From positions 1,922,001 through 1,986,000 of the forward strand of contig OZ241351.1 of assembly GCA_965200355.1 (NCBI GenBank): 64,000 nucleotides of DNA, read 5' to 3'. A model generated the notes under the pieces. The model ran no database searches. It saw nothing but the letters and a program-made list of their open reading frames with translations, and was not told the DNA's origin. Made by a program: the position numbers and the translations under genes. The stretch comes from Bin18 sp965200355 (GTDB taxonomy: Bacteria > Desulfobacterota > Binatia > Bin18). This document shows, piece after piece, positions 16,410 to 25,764 of this stretch (positions within the stretch are counted from its first letter, which is position 1; each line of letters opens with the position of its first letter).

Positions 16410-16432
16410 CGGTCGGTCTCCTCTTGCGGGCT

Positions 16433-17512
16433 TCAGGTCTCTATCGGCACGGTCACCAGCCCAATCGGCACGGTCACCAGCCCACTCTGCCCAGCGCCGC
16501 CACCCCAGCCGCACATATGGACGGAAAAGCGTCCGGCTGTCCCACCGGCCACGACAATAATAATGCCGTCCGGCGAGGACACTTTTGGGATCAGGCTGCA
16601 ATCGTCCGCGGCGTTCAGCCAGCCGGGCAGGCTGTCTCGCCTCACGCCTTCACTGCCGTCCGGTCCGGGCAGGAGTTCGTGCAGCGGCCGCCGGACGTTC
16701 TCGTACAGATAGCGCTTGACATCCTGTTTGCTCATGCCGTCCGCGGCAATGCTCTTTGCGTGTTCAGGGCCCAGCACAATAAGGTAGTTGCCGGCCAGAT
16801 AGGTCTTATCGCTCCAGCCAACCGCCATGCTGGCCCCAAGGGTGTCCAGAATGCCGCGTGCTGTCCGGCTGCCGTGATTACTCACACACTGGGGGGCGTC
16901 GCAGCAATAGACGCTGATGGTGCTCTGCTCCGGCTTGTAGCCGTGCTCAACGTGGAGGGGGTCCCACGGGTTGTGTTCTTCGTACTCACCGATGCAGTAG
17001 GTGTATTTGCCGGGATGACCCATGGTTGATTTATCGATCTCGCCGGGATGCGCCCCGCCGATATTCATCATGAGCAGGCGCAGGGCCCGGCCGATAGTCG
17101 CGTTGGCCCGCCAGCCCGAACCAAACACGCCGGCCGCACAATTGATATCAAGCTGCTGGCGGATTGGGCCGTTGATGATAAACAACGGCGTGGCCGTATG
17201 CGTCGTGCCCTGCACGCCGTGCAGATTGACCCGTTCGTCGCACATGGCCCGGACCCCAGCAATCACGACTGGCAGGAAGGCCGGCTTGCAGCCGGCCATA
17301 ACGGCATTCACGGCGATCTTTTCAACCGAGGCGGCCCCAAAATTGGGTGGCACGAGCGCAACGACTTCATCTGCGGCCTGGGAGGTGGCGGCCAGCATGT
17401 GTTGCATCCGCTCTTCGGTGGGCGGAACAACGGGCAGCCCGTCGGTGACGCCCTGCTCAAAGTAGGACTCTATGGCGTCGAGTTCCGTATGCAAAGGGGT
17501 CTCGGGTGGCAT
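16433..17512 (-). CDS. Conserved protein upstream of the UGSC selenoprotein
   Basis: 359 residues, no firm family name. It begins with an acidic helical segment and VTDGLPVVPPTEERM, then has several Cys-containing blocks (VMAGCKPAFLPVV, LDINCAAGVFGSGW, VYCCDAPQCVSNHG), and NPWDPLHVEHG in the middle. It ends with a short duplicated tail (SGLVTVPIGLVTVPIE) from a 21-bp direct repeat at about 16444-16483. It is 23 bases upstream of the UGSC gene in the same direction, so they form an operon. A partnership in one redox or hydrolytic activity is inferred from position alone. Confidence 0.65.
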   Translation of the reverse strand: MPPETPLHTELDAIESYFEQGVTDGLPVVPPTEERMQHMLAATSQAADEVVALVPPNFGAASVEKIAVNAVMAGCKPAFLPVVIAGVRAMCDERVNLHGVQGTTHTATPLFIINGPIRQQLDINCAAGVFGSGWRANATIGRALRLLMMNIGGAHPGEIDKSTMGHPGKYTYCIGEYEEHNPWDPLHVEHGYKPEQSTISVYCCDAPQCVSNHGSRTARGILDTLGASMAVGWSDKTYLAGNYLIVLGPEHAKSIAADGMSKQDVKRYLYENVRRPLHELLPGPDGSEGVRRDSLPGWLNAADDCSLIPKVSSPDGIIIVVAGGTAGRFSVHMCGWGGGAGQSGLVTVPIGLVTVPIET

Positions 17513-17631
17513 GGTGCGCTTTTGCTTCTCTTGCTTCCCTTGCTTCCCTTGGGCTTTCCGTCCAAATCAGCTATACCCCAACCAGCCTGTCGATTCAAAC
17601 CGCCGGCGCTCAGCCGGCAAGGAGACGCAGT

Positions 17632-18690
17632 ATGGCCAGCGTAGGCAACGACTATTACTCACACGAGAACCACGGGCCGTTCGAGCTATTCGAGCTTGGC
17701 AATTTTTCATTGGAAGAAGGCGGCAGCCTGCCTGACGGCAAGCTCGCCTATACCACCCAGGGGACGCTGAGCGCCCAAAAGGACAATGCCATCCTCCTGC
17801 CGACCTGGTACTCAGGAACCAGCAAGATCATGGCCGACGTCCACGTCGGTCAAGGACGGGCCATCGACCCGGACCAGTATTTTGTCATTATTGCCAACCA
17901 ACTCGGCAACGGGCTGTCCAGTTCGCCGTCCAACACGCCCGCCCCGTTTAACATGGCGCATTTTCCCCGCATCCGCATTGGTGACGATGTTCGCGCCCAG
18001 CACAAGCTGGTGACCGAACAGTTTGGCCTTGAACGCCTGGAACTGGTGTGTGGTGGTTCCATGGGTGCCCAGCAGACCTATGAGTGGGCGGTGCGCTATC
18101 CCGATATGGTCAAGCGCGCCGCCCCGCTGGCCGGTACGGCCAAGAATACGCCGCACGACTTTCTATACGTTGAGACCTTAAACGAAGCCCTGACCTCAGA
18201 CCCGGCCTGGAATAATGGCTGGTATACCGACCCGCACGCGGTTCAGGTCGGACTACGTCGCCAAGCCCGCCTGTGGGCAGTCATGGGCTTTTGTACCGAG
18301 CTATTCAAGCAGGAAGCCTGGCGGGAACTGGGCTTCTCTTCCACCGAAGACTTTGTGGCTGGCTTTGTTGAAAACTATTTTCTGCCCATGGACCCGAACA
18401 ATCTGCTGTGTATGGCCTGGAAATGGCAACGCGGGGATGTCAGTCGGCATACCGGCGGGGACCTCAAGTCGGCGCTTGAGCGGATTCGGGCAAAAGTGTT
18501 TGTCATGCCGATTGACGAAGATATGTTCTTCCCGCCACGCGACTGTCAAGCCGAACAGCGGCTCATTCCGAACAGCGAGTGCCGGGTGCTGTACAGCATC
18601 TACGGCCACCTCGGGTTGTTTGGCCTTGAGCCAGACTATCTGCAACAAATTGACCGGCACCTGAGCGAGCTGTTGGCGATACCGGTCTAG
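17632..18690 (+). CDS. Alpha/beta hydrolase of the homoserine O-acetyltransferase (MetX) fold
   Basis: 352 residues from the ATG at 17632, which follows AAGGAGA; the longer reading from 17506 has a CT-rich start without a ribosome site. The MetX-type nucleophile elbow is CGGSMGAQQTYEW (Ser143), and the acid and His are in PIDEDMFFPPRD and YGHLGLFG. The N-terminal segment GSLPDGKLAYTTQGTL is also family-typical. Catabolic homologues of MetX act as hydrolases, and this lies in a catabolic setting away from methionine genes. It diverges from the UGSC operon. Confidence 0.82.
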   Translation: MASVGNDYYSHENHGPFELFELGNFSLEEGGSLPDGKLAYTTQGTLSAQKDNAILLPTWYSGTSKIMADVHVGQGRAIDPDQYFVIIANQLGNGLSSSPSNTPAPFNMAHFPRIRIGDDVRAQHKLVTEQFGLERLELVCGGSMGAQQTYEWAVRYPDMVKRAAPLAGTAKNTPHDFLYVETLNEALTSDPAWNNGWYTDPHAVQVGLRRQARLWAVMGFCTELFKQEAWRELGFSSTEDFVAGFVENYFLPMDPNNLLCMAWKWQRGDVSRHTGGDLKSALERIRAKVFVMPIDEDMFFPPRDCQAEQRLIPNSECRVLYSIYGHLGLFGLEPDYLQQIDRHLSELLAIPV

Positions 18691-18780
18691 GGCCGTTCGC
18701 TACTATGTATGCAGAGCAGGTGTGGCGAGCAGGGCGGATGCGCGCCGCGTCACCCGCTCATCCGGGCCGGCCCGAAGAAG

Positions 18781-20232
18781 TTATGGCTCCAGACCCAGAA
18801 ACGCCTTGACCCGGTTCGTACACTGGGCGGTGTCGAAATCCCGATGCAGGCTGGCCGTAATCAGGCTGGGGTCGCCGGCGTAGAACATTTCGTACAGTTC
18901 GTGGCGGGAGCCAAAATCAGAGCCAACCAGGTCCCAGGCCAGCTTAAAGAGCCGGACTTTATCCTGGGCCGAGATATGCGCGCCGCGATAGTATTTTTCC
19001 AGGTCTGGACCGGTCGGTCCGTCAAAGGCTGAGAAGGTCGCCGGCATCTGCATCAGCCCGCCGGCGCCAATCCGACGCAGCATGGCCATCAAGCGCGGAT
19101 AGATACGCGGTCCCCAGACCCGGCCGGCTTGCAGCGGAGTGAGGGCAGGGTAAATAGCCCCGTTGGACGGATCAATTTCGGCCGCGTGTTCCGCTGCCAG
19201 CAAGAAGGACTTGATGATTTCCACATAGCTGGCCGCTTCGCCCAGGGTCTCTTGGACAACCGGCTTGTCCTGGACGCCGATGGCTTCAGCCATGAGGCTG
19301 AGCGTGCCGTAGACAAACTCGAGCTTCGACAGCAGCCGTGTATTGGTCTGGTGGGCCGTCCATTCTCGAATGCGGGTGCCGGTGTACATCTGGCCGACGA
19401 GGGCGACATCTCTGTGCAGAAAAACGCGCGGCCAGGGGATGACCACATCATCAAAAACCGCAACCGCGTCCATCTCGTCAAACCGAGCGCTGAGCGGATG
19501 ATCTTCGACCGCCCCCGGTCGGGTAAAGGACTCCCGACACAGAATTTTCAGCCCCGGCGAGGCCACCGGGATGACAAAGATCAGGGCATAGGCGGACTCG
19601 GCCGCGGTCAGCGTGGGCGGAAAGGGCCAGGCCAGAATCTCATCGGCGAACGGGGCGGCTGTCGCTATCATTTTCGCGCCTCGAATCACCAGCCCCTCAG
19701 CCGTCTCGTCTACAATCCCGAGACACTGATAGGGGTCGTCCTGCTCGGCCCGATTCTTGGAGCGGTCCACCTGCGGATCAATCAGGGTATGGGTGAGAAA
19801 CAGGTCGTGCTCGCGGCAGTACGCATAATAGTCCAGGACACGCTGCCGGCACGCCGAACTCTGCTGGGCAAAATAATCGGCCTTGGCCGCCCAGGCGGTG
19901 AGCATGGCATTGAGAAAATCCGCACTCCGGCCCATCATGCCGCACGTTGCGTCGGCCCAGACCTTGCTCATGGTCCGCCGTCGCACGAGGTCGTCCCGCG
20001 TATGCGGGATCAAAAACGACAGACCGACCGGATCGCCGCTCGTTGGCGAGGGGTAGCACAGCGTGTCCTGATAGACCGGGTCGTGCTGCATATCATATAA
20101 GCGCGCCACGTTCTCGACCGCGGCGCGAAAGGCCGGATGGGTGGTGACATCTTCGACGATCTCGTTGCCAAGCCAGATTTCACGCTGATCGCGCAGCCCC
20201 GCGATAAACTCTGCTCCAGTGCGCGCCCCCAT
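18781..20232 (-). CDS. HpaB-family flavin-dependent monooxygenase / 4-hydroxybutyryl-CoA dehydratase-like
   Basis: 483 residues from the ATG at 20232, preceded by AAGGAGA. The protein aligns by eye with HpaB, the oxygenase of 4-hydroxyphenylacetate 3-monooxygenase: GARTGAEFIAGLRDQRE at the N-terminus, SFLIPHTRDDLVRRR, LTHTLIDPQVDRSK, GLVIRGAKMIATAAPFAD, and FDDVVIPWPRVF. It uses FADH2 from a separate reductase. No HpaC-like reductase is adjacent. An aromatic or pyrrole hydroxylase role is likely, with substrate unassigned. Confidence 0.85.
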   Translation of the reverse strand: MGARTGAEFIAGLRDQREIWLGNEIVEDVTTHPAFRAAVENVARLYDMQHDPVYQDTLCYPSPTSGDPVGLSFLIPHTRDDLVRRRTMSKVWADATCGMMGRSADFLNAMLTAWAAKADYFAQQSSACRQRVLDYYAYCREHDLFLTHTLIDPQVDRSKNRAEQDDPYQCLGIVDETAEGLVIRGAKMIATAAPFADEILAWPFPPTLTAAESAYALIFVIPVASPGLKILCRESFTRPGAVEDHPLSARFDEMDAVAVFDDVVIPWPRVFLHRDVALVGQMYTGTRIREWTAHQTNTRLLSKLEFVYGTLSLMAEAIGVQDKPVVQETLGEAASYVEIIKSFLLAAEHAAEIDPSNGAIYPALTPLQAGRVWGPRIYPRLMAMLRRIGAGGLMQMPATFSAFDGPTGPDLEKYYRGAHISAQDKVRLFKLAWDLVGSDFGSRHELYEMFYAGDPSLITASLHRDFDTAQCTNRVKAFLGLEP

Positions 20233-20379
20233 AATGGCTCTCCTTGCTCCCCATTCCTCATATAGAGACCAGTCCGGGCTTGTCAAACAACGCTCGCAAG
20301 ACGAGGGCAGAGGTGCCGAGATGAGTCTGTAGTGCTGAGCCCACCTTTATTAGTCCTGTCAGGTCTCTATACTACGGAC

Positions 20380-21972
20380 ATGCCCAGGGACACAGCGCCT
20401 CACAGAGAAGGGGCGGACAGGCCGGCGCGGACGCGCTATATCCTGCCAGAGGAGACGACCCCGGGCCAGTTCCTGGGTCAGTTGCGGGCGCGTTTTCCCG
20501 GCGAAATCACTGCGCTGGGTACCCAGACGCGGCGCTATTTCGACACCTTTGACTGGCGTCTGTTTCGGCGTGGACTGGTATTGTGTCAGACGCACGATAC
20601 GGTCGCGCTCTGGTCGCTGGACAACCGTCCAGTGAGTGAGCCCACGCCCGGCTCAGCGCTCTTGCCCTTGGTGAGGGACTGGCCGGAGAGCCCCCTCAAG
20701 ACGCAACTCCTGCCGCTGGTCTCGGTCCGCGCGCTTCTGGAGCGGGCGGTCGTGCACGCTGCGTATTTTGCCCTGGCGGAGCCGGCGGCCACCCATCGCC
20801 CGGTGGCGCAGATTGTTTTTGAAGAAGCCGCGGCCAAAGACTACGGACAGGTCGGACCGCTGCCGACCCAGGTTGAGGTCACTGCCTATTGCGGGTCGGC
20901 CGGGGCCGGCACACTGCGGGACTGGCTGGACTCCCTGGGCCTGACGGCGGTGGCTCCGAGGGGGCCGGCGACAAGCCTGTCTACCGTCCAGGCGGCCAGG
21001 GCGTATTCCGCCAAACTGGCTTTTACCTTCGAGCCCGACATGCCGGCGGAGCAGGCGGTGCGCACGATTCTGGCTTTTCTGCTCGCCATCGTCAGACAAA
21101 ACAAACCGGGTATTCTGCACGATAGTGATCCCGAGTTTTTGCACGACTTTCGGGTCGCCGTGCGGCGTGCCCGGTCTTTGCTCGCTCAACTGCCCAAGGT
21201 GCTGCCGGCTCGCCTGACGACCCGCTTGCGCACCGACCTGTCCTTTTTGGGCAGCCTGACCAACCGCCTGCGCGACTTGGACGTGTTGCTCCTCCAGCAA
21301 ACCGACTATCTGGCCGCTCTGCCAGCGGACCGACGCCCAGATATGGAGCCGCTTTTTCGCGCCGTTCAGCACGAACGCTACGCCACGCATCACCGGCTGG
21401 TAAAGGCTCTGCACACCCAGCAGTACGCCGCTATTCTTCAGCGCTGGGAAAGCGCCGTAACGGAGACGCACGCCAGGGGACCGCAGGCAGAACACAAGCT
21501 GGCCAAGCTGGTGCGTAAATCTATCCGTCGGCAGTGCCAGCGCGTGCTCACCGCCATACCGTCAGACACACTCAAGGACAGCACCCCCCAGCAGCTCCAC
21601 AAGCTGCGCATCGCCGGCAAGAAACTCCGTTATCTCTTTGAATTTTTTGCCAGCGCATTTCCCCCGGTGCTGACGACCGAACCGATTCGCCGTCTGCGCA
21701 CCCTTCAGGACGTATTAGGTCAGCTGAACGATCTTGATGTCCAGCAGCGTATGCTGTGGGAACTCGTCCGCGCCGTACCGGCCTCGCCCGGCCAGCGGCA
21801 TCAGACTGAGCGCGTCGTCCATCTGCTGACGCAGACGTTCGAGAGCCGGCAGGCGCGGCTGCGTGCGCGGGTCCAGACGAGCTTGACCGATTTTGGGGCT
21901 GAGGTCGTCCCGTGGTCGCAAAACGAAACGGGCCAGCGGCCTCACTCCCCGGCCGGTAACGGGAGCGCGTAG
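20380..21972 (+). CDS. CYTH-like/CHAD domain protein, polyphosphate-binding
   Basis: About 530 residues. The ATG at 20380 is the simplest start (a GTG at 20332 is in frame; neither has a clear ribosome site). The N-terminal 200 residues resemble a degenerate CYTH barrel, without a clean ExExK. The C-terminal part is a CHAD helical domain with the two diagnostic histidine helices, HDFRVAVRRARSLLAQL and HKLRIAGKKLRYLFEF. CHAD domains bind polyphosphate. The gene overlaps the CYTH gene tail to tail by 31 bases, so the two may work together while being transcribed against each other. Confidence 0.85.
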   Translation: MPRDTAPHREGADRPARTRYILPEETTPGQFLGQLRARFPGEITALGTQTRRYFDTFDWRLFRRGLVLCQTHDTVALWSLDNRPVSEPTPGSALLPLVRDWPESPLKTQLLPLVSVRALLERAVVHAAYFALAEPAATHRPVAQIVFEEAAAKDYGQVGPLPTQVEVTAYCGSAGAGTLRDWLDSLGLTAVAPRGPATSLSTVQAARAYSAKLAFTFEPDMPAEQAVRTILAFLLAIVRQNKPGILHDSDPEFLHDFRVAVRRARSLLAQLPKVLPARLTTRLRTDLSFLGSLTNRLRDLDVLLLQQTDYLAALPADRRPDMEPLFRAVQHERYATHHRLVKALHTQQYAAILQRWESAVTETHARGPQAEHKLAKLVRKSIRRQCQRVLTAIPSDTLKDSTPQQLHKLRIAGKKLRYLFEFFASAFPPVLTTEPIRRLRTLQDVLGQLNDLDVQQRMLWELVRAVPASPGQRHQTERVVHLLTQTFESRQARLRARVQTSLTDFGAEVVPWSQNETGQRPHSPAGNGSA

Positions 21973-22661
21973 GGGACTTTCCACACCCCTGGACCATAGA
22001 AGAGGGCCAGGCCGCGGTGGAGCTTGTTGTCGCGTGACGGACGTAAGGGAAAACGCTCTTGGAGAAAACGGCTGATCCGTCTCAGTTCGTCCTGGGTGCC
22101 GGTTTCCAGCTCGACTTCGACTTCATAAAACGTGGCAAAGGTGCGCTCAGGTGCGTTTGGATCACGATACTGGGCCGTGTCGAGCGCGACCTCTGCGAGC
22201 GTTGCTTCTTGGGGGGCAGGGCTCCGTTTGAGGGCGAGGCGTTGGCGCTCCACCTTGGAAATCAGAATGGGGGTCAGCGTCTGACCGCTCGCCGCGGGTG
22301 GCAAACCGGCAGCTAATGCTTCTGGTGGGACAAAGGGAAAGGCCGGGGCGCTGGGCAGTGCCACCGTCTGTTCTGGACGGGCGTGAATCGCGCCTCTGAC
22401 CTGTCCCTGTCCCTTGGTTGAAACTTCCCAACCGTCGTCCCCGATGCGTCGCAGACGCAGGGCCAGCGCATGGCGGGTGATGAGGAAGTCGGCCGTATCC
22501 AGATACGTCGTCTGCAAGTGGAGGGTTGGACGGCGCTCAAGAAGAAAAGGACCGACCTGGGGCAGGGCCGCGATCTGATCGAAGACCGTGGCGTCGTCGG
22601 TGAGGAGTTTGACTTCGACTTCCTGGGCGGTCGCTTGAAGGAATCCGCTCGTGGTTGGCAT
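21942..22661 (-). CDS. CYTH-domain triphosphatase-like protein
   Basis: 239 residues from MPTTSGFLQATAQ at 22661. The CYTH signature EVEVKL (ExExK) is near residue 13. RPTLHLQTTYLDTADF, LALRLRRIGDDGWEVSTKG, and FATFYEVEVELETG carry the remaining tunnel charges. Family members hydrolyse inorganic or organic triphosphates with divalent metal. Its stop lies inside the end of the CHAD gene on the other strand. With PPK2 and SixA at 4431-5994 this adds to a polyphosphate theme. Confidence 0.85.
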   Translation of the reverse strand: MPTTSGFLQATAQEVEVKLLTDDATVFDQIAALPQVGPFLLERRPTLHLQTTYLDTADFLITRHALALRLRRIGDDGWEVSTKGQGQVRGAIHARPEQTVALPSAPAFPFVPPEALAAGLPPAASGQTLTPILISKVERQRLALKRSPAPQEATLAEVALDTAQYRDPNAPERTFATFYEVEVELETGTQDELRRISRFLQERFPLRPSRDNKLHRGLALFYGPGVWKVPYALPLPAGE

Positions 22662-22870
22662 GGTTCTCTCAGGTCCTTTCTCCGGCGTGTCGCCGTTCTG
22701 CACGGCACGGTGAGCTTATATCTTAGCGGCTGGGAGGTCTGTTCTATCAAGAGGCGTCTGCCTCCTTCAAGATACGCCCCTGTGACGAATGCTTGACCCT
22801 GCCCGAGTGAACAGGATAGGACGATGGCCTAGAGCGAGAAAACCACAGACAACACAAGGAGGGAAAAGAG

Positions 22871-24553
22871 ATGTCCTACGAACTGCTGATTAAGAATGGC
22901 ACCGTGGTTGACGGGAGCGGCGCCCCGCCGGTCCGGGCCGATATCGCGGTCGCCGAGGGGAAGATCGCTGAAATCGGCAAAATCACCGAGGGGGCAAACA
23001 AGATCATTGACGCCTCCGACCTGACGGTCACCCCTGGCTTTATTGACCACCACACCCACTACGATGCCCAGATTTGTTGGGACCCGGTCATCTCGCCGTC
23101 GTCCTGGCACGGCGTGACCAGCGTCATCATGGGCAACTGCGGCGTCGGGCTGGCCCCGTGCAAGCCGGCGGTGCGAGAGATTGCCGCCTGGGACCTCGTC
23201 AATGTTGAGGCCATTCCTTTTGACGTCTTATCACAGGGCGTGACCTGGGATTGGGAGACCTTCCCCGAATATATGGCTGCCGCCGCTCGGCGTGGCTCCG
23301 GGATCAATCTCGGCTTCATGGCTCCCCTGACCCCGTTTCGCCATTACGTCATGGGCGAAGAGTCCATGGAGCGGGCCGCCACGCCAGAGGAAACCAGCCA
23401 GATCGCTGCGCTCCTGCGGGAGGCCATGCAGGCCGGGGCGTTTGGCTTCTCGACCACCAACGGGCCGCAGCATATTGGCTATCAAGGCCGGCCGCTCGCC
23501 TGTCGTCTGGCCAGCTTTGAGGAACTGGCGGCCTACGCCGGGGTCCTCAAAGCCCTGGGCCGCGGCGCGATTGAGCTGGCGCTGAATGACCAGCCGGGTG
23601 TCGTCACAGAAAGTGACTACGCTTTGCTCGACCATTTGGGAACCGCCAGTCAGCGTCCGGTCACGTGGCTGGCCATGTTGTCGCGTGACGACCAGCCCGA
23701 TGTCTGTATGGAAACGCTCCGCCAGACCGCGTCGCTGATTCAGCGCGGGATCGTACCGCAGGTCACTTGTCGGCCACTCAGCGTCCAGGTCAACCTGCGC
23801 AATCCATTTATCTTTGCCAACCTGGCGTGTTGGAACCCGGCCTTTAATAAATCGGAAGCGGAGCAGCTCGCGCTCTACCGTGACCCCGACTTCCGCCACG
23901 CCTGGCGCAAAACCTTTGAGCAGCCCCGGGTCTTTCCTGGGAAGTGGGACCGGGTCGATATCCAGGAAGTCAGCAATCCGGCGCTCAAACACTACGAGGG
24001 CAAAACCGTTGAGGAGGTGGCCCGTGAGCGGGGGACGGACGGACTGGACACCTTTCTCGATTTGGCCATTGAGGACACGCTGCATATCCAGTACGTCATG
24101 GCGCTGTTTAATGCGGACGAAAATCGGGTGGCCGAACTCATCACCCATCCCAACACAATGATTGGTCTGTCGGACGGTGGCGCCCATGTGGATATGCTGT
24201 GTGACGCCGGCTACTGCACCTATCTGCTCGGCACCTGGGTACGTGAAAAACAGCTCATGCCGATTGAGCGAGCGGTCCAGCGGATCACCGCCGAGCCGGC
24301 CCAATTCTTTGGTGTCCCCAATCGGGGCCGGCTGGCGGAGGGTATGGCCGCCGATATTGCCATTTTCGACGCCGATACGATTGGGTCACCCAAACGGCCC
24401 GAGATGCGCTACGACCTGCCCGGCGGCGGGCGGCGTCTGGTCGTCCCTGCCCAGGGGGTGATGCACACGATTGTCAATGGTGAGGTCTTATACCACGACC
24501 AGCAGCACACCGGTGACTTGCCGGGACAAGTGCTGCGGGCCGGAGCCGCCTAG
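22871..24553 (+). CDS. D-aminoacylase-like amidohydrolase
   Basis: 560-residue amidohydrolase-superfamily enzyme after an AAGGAGGG site. N-terminal GTVVDGSG and the metal motif GFIDHHTHYDAQICWD are followed by SVIMGNCGVGLAPCKP, the N-acyl-D-amino-acid deacylase signature. IGLSDGGAHVDMLCDAGY supplies the late catalytic Asp. The C-terminus has the small beta-domain (GMAADIAIFDADTIG). Likely hydrolyses an N-acyl-D-amino acid or related amide. Nothing adjacent fixes the substrate. Confidence 0.88.
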   Translation: MSYELLIKNGTVVDGSGAPPVRADIAVAEGKIAEIGKITEGANKIIDASDLTVTPGFIDHHTHYDAQICWDPVISPSSWHGVTSVIMGNCGVGLAPCKPAVREIAAWDLVNVEAIPFDVLSQGVTWDWETFPEYMAAAARRGSGINLGFMAPLTPFRHYVMGEESMERAATPEETSQIAALLREAMQAGAFGFSTTNGPQHIGYQGRPLACRLASFEELAAYAGVLKALGRGAIELALNDQPGVVTESDYALLDHLGTASQRPVTWLAMLSRDDQPDVCMETLRQTASLIQRGIVPQVTCRPLSVQVNLRNPFIFANLACWNPAFNKSEAEQLALYRDPDFRHAWRKTFEQPRVFPGKWDRVDIQEVSNPALKHYEGKTVEEVARERGTDGLDTFLDLAIEDTLHIQYVMALFNADENRVAELITHPNTMIGLSDGGAHVDMLCDAGYCTYLLGTWVREKQLMPIERAVQRITAEPAQFFGVPNRGRLAEGMAADIAIFDADTIGSPKRPEMRYDLPGGGRRLVVPAQGVMHTIVNGEVLYHDQQHTGDLPGQVLRAGAA

Positions 24554-24572
24554 GCCGCTCTCCAGCCCTGCT

Positions 24573-24590
24573 CCCCTCCGAGCGGAGGGG
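24573..24590. terminator. Short GC hairpin between convergent genes
   Basis: CCCCTCC (24573-24579) and GGAGGGG (24584-24590) form a seven-base perfect stem with a GAGC loop, 20 bases after the amidohydrolase stop and 10 before the convergent NTF2-like stop. No T-tract follows, so termination strength is doubtful. Confidence 0.4.
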
Positions 24591-24600
24591 ACCGACAGAG

Positions 24601-24987
24601 CTAATGGGTTGGCAGGGGAGAAAAATGGGCGCTAACGATTTTCCACTGGTCGCCTTCTTTGCCAAAAACAAGGGTGGTCCGTCCGTGTAAGCTGCTGACC
24701 TGACCGTTCTTGCCCACCGAAGTGAAGGTGTCATAACTATTGGCCACACCCGCACCCTCACCAACCATCCGGCAGGACAGTTGACGCAGGCCAGCGTTGG
24801 CCGAGGCGAGGCCGGCCATTGCCCCCCGCAAGAAATCGGCGAACTCTGCCTTGCTGTCAAACCGATAGGGAACGTGATCAATCACCTCAAGGTCTTCGGA
24901 CAGCATGTCTATCGCCTTGTCCACGTCCAATTGCGTAAAGGCGTCAAAAAATCCCCGGGCCACGGCTTCAATCTCTGGTGCACTCAT
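24601..24987 (-). CDS. SnoaL/NTF2-like small protein
   Basis: 128 residues from the ATG at 24987 with AAGGAG upstream. MSAPEIEAVARGFFDAFTQ, DVDKAIDMLSEDLEVIDH, and the ending TTLVFGKEGDQWKIVSAHFS are the usual cone-shaped NTF2-fold pattern. Members are ketosteroid-isomerase-like enzymes or binding proteins; no catalytic assignment is possible. Confidence 0.8.
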   Translation of the reverse strand: MSAPEIEAVARGFFDAFTQLDVDKAIDMLSEDLEVIDHVPYRFDSKAEFADFLRGAMAGLASANAGLRQLSCRMVGEGAGVANSYDTFTSVGKNGQVSSLHGRTTLVFGKEGDQWKIVSAHFSPLPTH

Positions 24988-25215
24988 ACGCTGCTCCTTC
25001 CTGTATGCCTGTGATTCCCCTCTGCTTAGCGGGACGGGAAAGGGGATGCAAGCCGTTCGGCGGTACACAGGCCGCGGTTGCGGAATCGGCTTTTCACAAT
25101 TCGGCCTCAGACCAGATTTTGGGACCGGCCTTTACCCCACCTTGGCCCCCCGCCATTGGTATGCTATGAGGACGGCTCGCATCTGGCGACAGGATAACAC
25201 TGAGGAGACTTTTTC

Positions 25216-25452
25216 ATGTCGAGACTGTGTCCAGTCACGGGCAAACGCCCCCACACCGGGAATAATGTATCCCACGCCAACAATAGAACGAAACGGCGCT
25301 TTCTTCCAAACATGCAGACCCACAAGTTCTGGCTGGCGAGCGAAAAACGCTGGGTGCGTCTGCGTCTCAGCGCGCGTGGGATTCGGACGATTGATAAGCT
25401 GGGCCTTGAGCGGGTGTTGAAAGACATGCGCCAGCGCGGCATCAAAGTGTAG
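25216..25452 (+). CDS. rpmB: 50S ribosomal protein L28
   Basis: 78 residues. MSRLCPVTGKRPHTGNNVSH and NNRTKRRFLPNMQ are unmistakable L28 sequence. GAGGAG precedes the ATG by about ten bases. The usual rpmB-rpmG pair is present, with L33 starting 27 bases later. The zinc-site cysteines of some L28 proteins are reduced to a single Cys5. Confidence 0.97.
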   Translation: MSRLCPVTGKRPHTGNNVSHANNRTKRRFLPNMQTHKFWLASEKRWVRLRLSARGIRTIDKLGLERVLKDMRQRGIKV

Positions 25453-25479
25453 ACCGACTTGACAAGGGGAGGACGAACC

Positions 25480-25635
25480 ATGCGTGAAAAGATCAAACTG
25501 GAATCGTCAGCCAAAACCGGCCACTTTTACATTGCGACTAAGAACAAAAAGACTATGACGGACAAACTCGAACTCAAAAAGTACGATCCGGTAGCGCGCA
25601 AGCACGTCATCTACAAAGAAACCCGCCTGAAATAG
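25480..25635 (+). CDS. rpmG: 50S ribosomal protein L33
   Basis: 51 residues, short enough to be missed by length filters. MREKIKLESSAKTGHFY opens the protein and KLELKKYDPVARKHVIYKE closes it before TAG at 25633. It lacks the CxxC pairs of zinc-type L33, matching the proteobacterial cysteine-free form. GGGGAGG lies six bases before the ATG. It shares a transcript with rpmB and ends at a strong terminator. Confidence 0.97.
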   Translation: MREKIKLESSAKTGHFYIATKNKKTMTDKLELKKYDPVARKHVIYKETRLK

Positions 25636-25654
25636 CGACGCTCCAAGCTGCAAC

Positions 25655-25686
25655 AAAAAGGCCGACAGCGCATGTCGGCCTTTTTT
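25655..25686 (+). terminator. Rho-independent terminator after rpmB-rpmG
   Basis: AAAAGGCCGACA and TGTCGGCCTTTT form a 12-base perfect stem around a GCGCATG-type loop, followed by a TTTTTT run from 25681. It begins 19 bases after the rpmG stop. The A-run on the 5' side makes it work in both directions. Confidence 0.93.
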
Positions 25687-25764
25687 CGTGCTGTCGGCGA
25701 GCCCGCTCAGTGATTGAGGCCCTGCTCAGACCGGGATAGGGGCGGCACGCTGGCGCCTGTGCCG

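Noticed and set aside
24573..24590. Strong rho-independent terminator
   Set aside because: The stem is only seven bases and no T-run follows on either strand, so it is listed only as a weak candidate.
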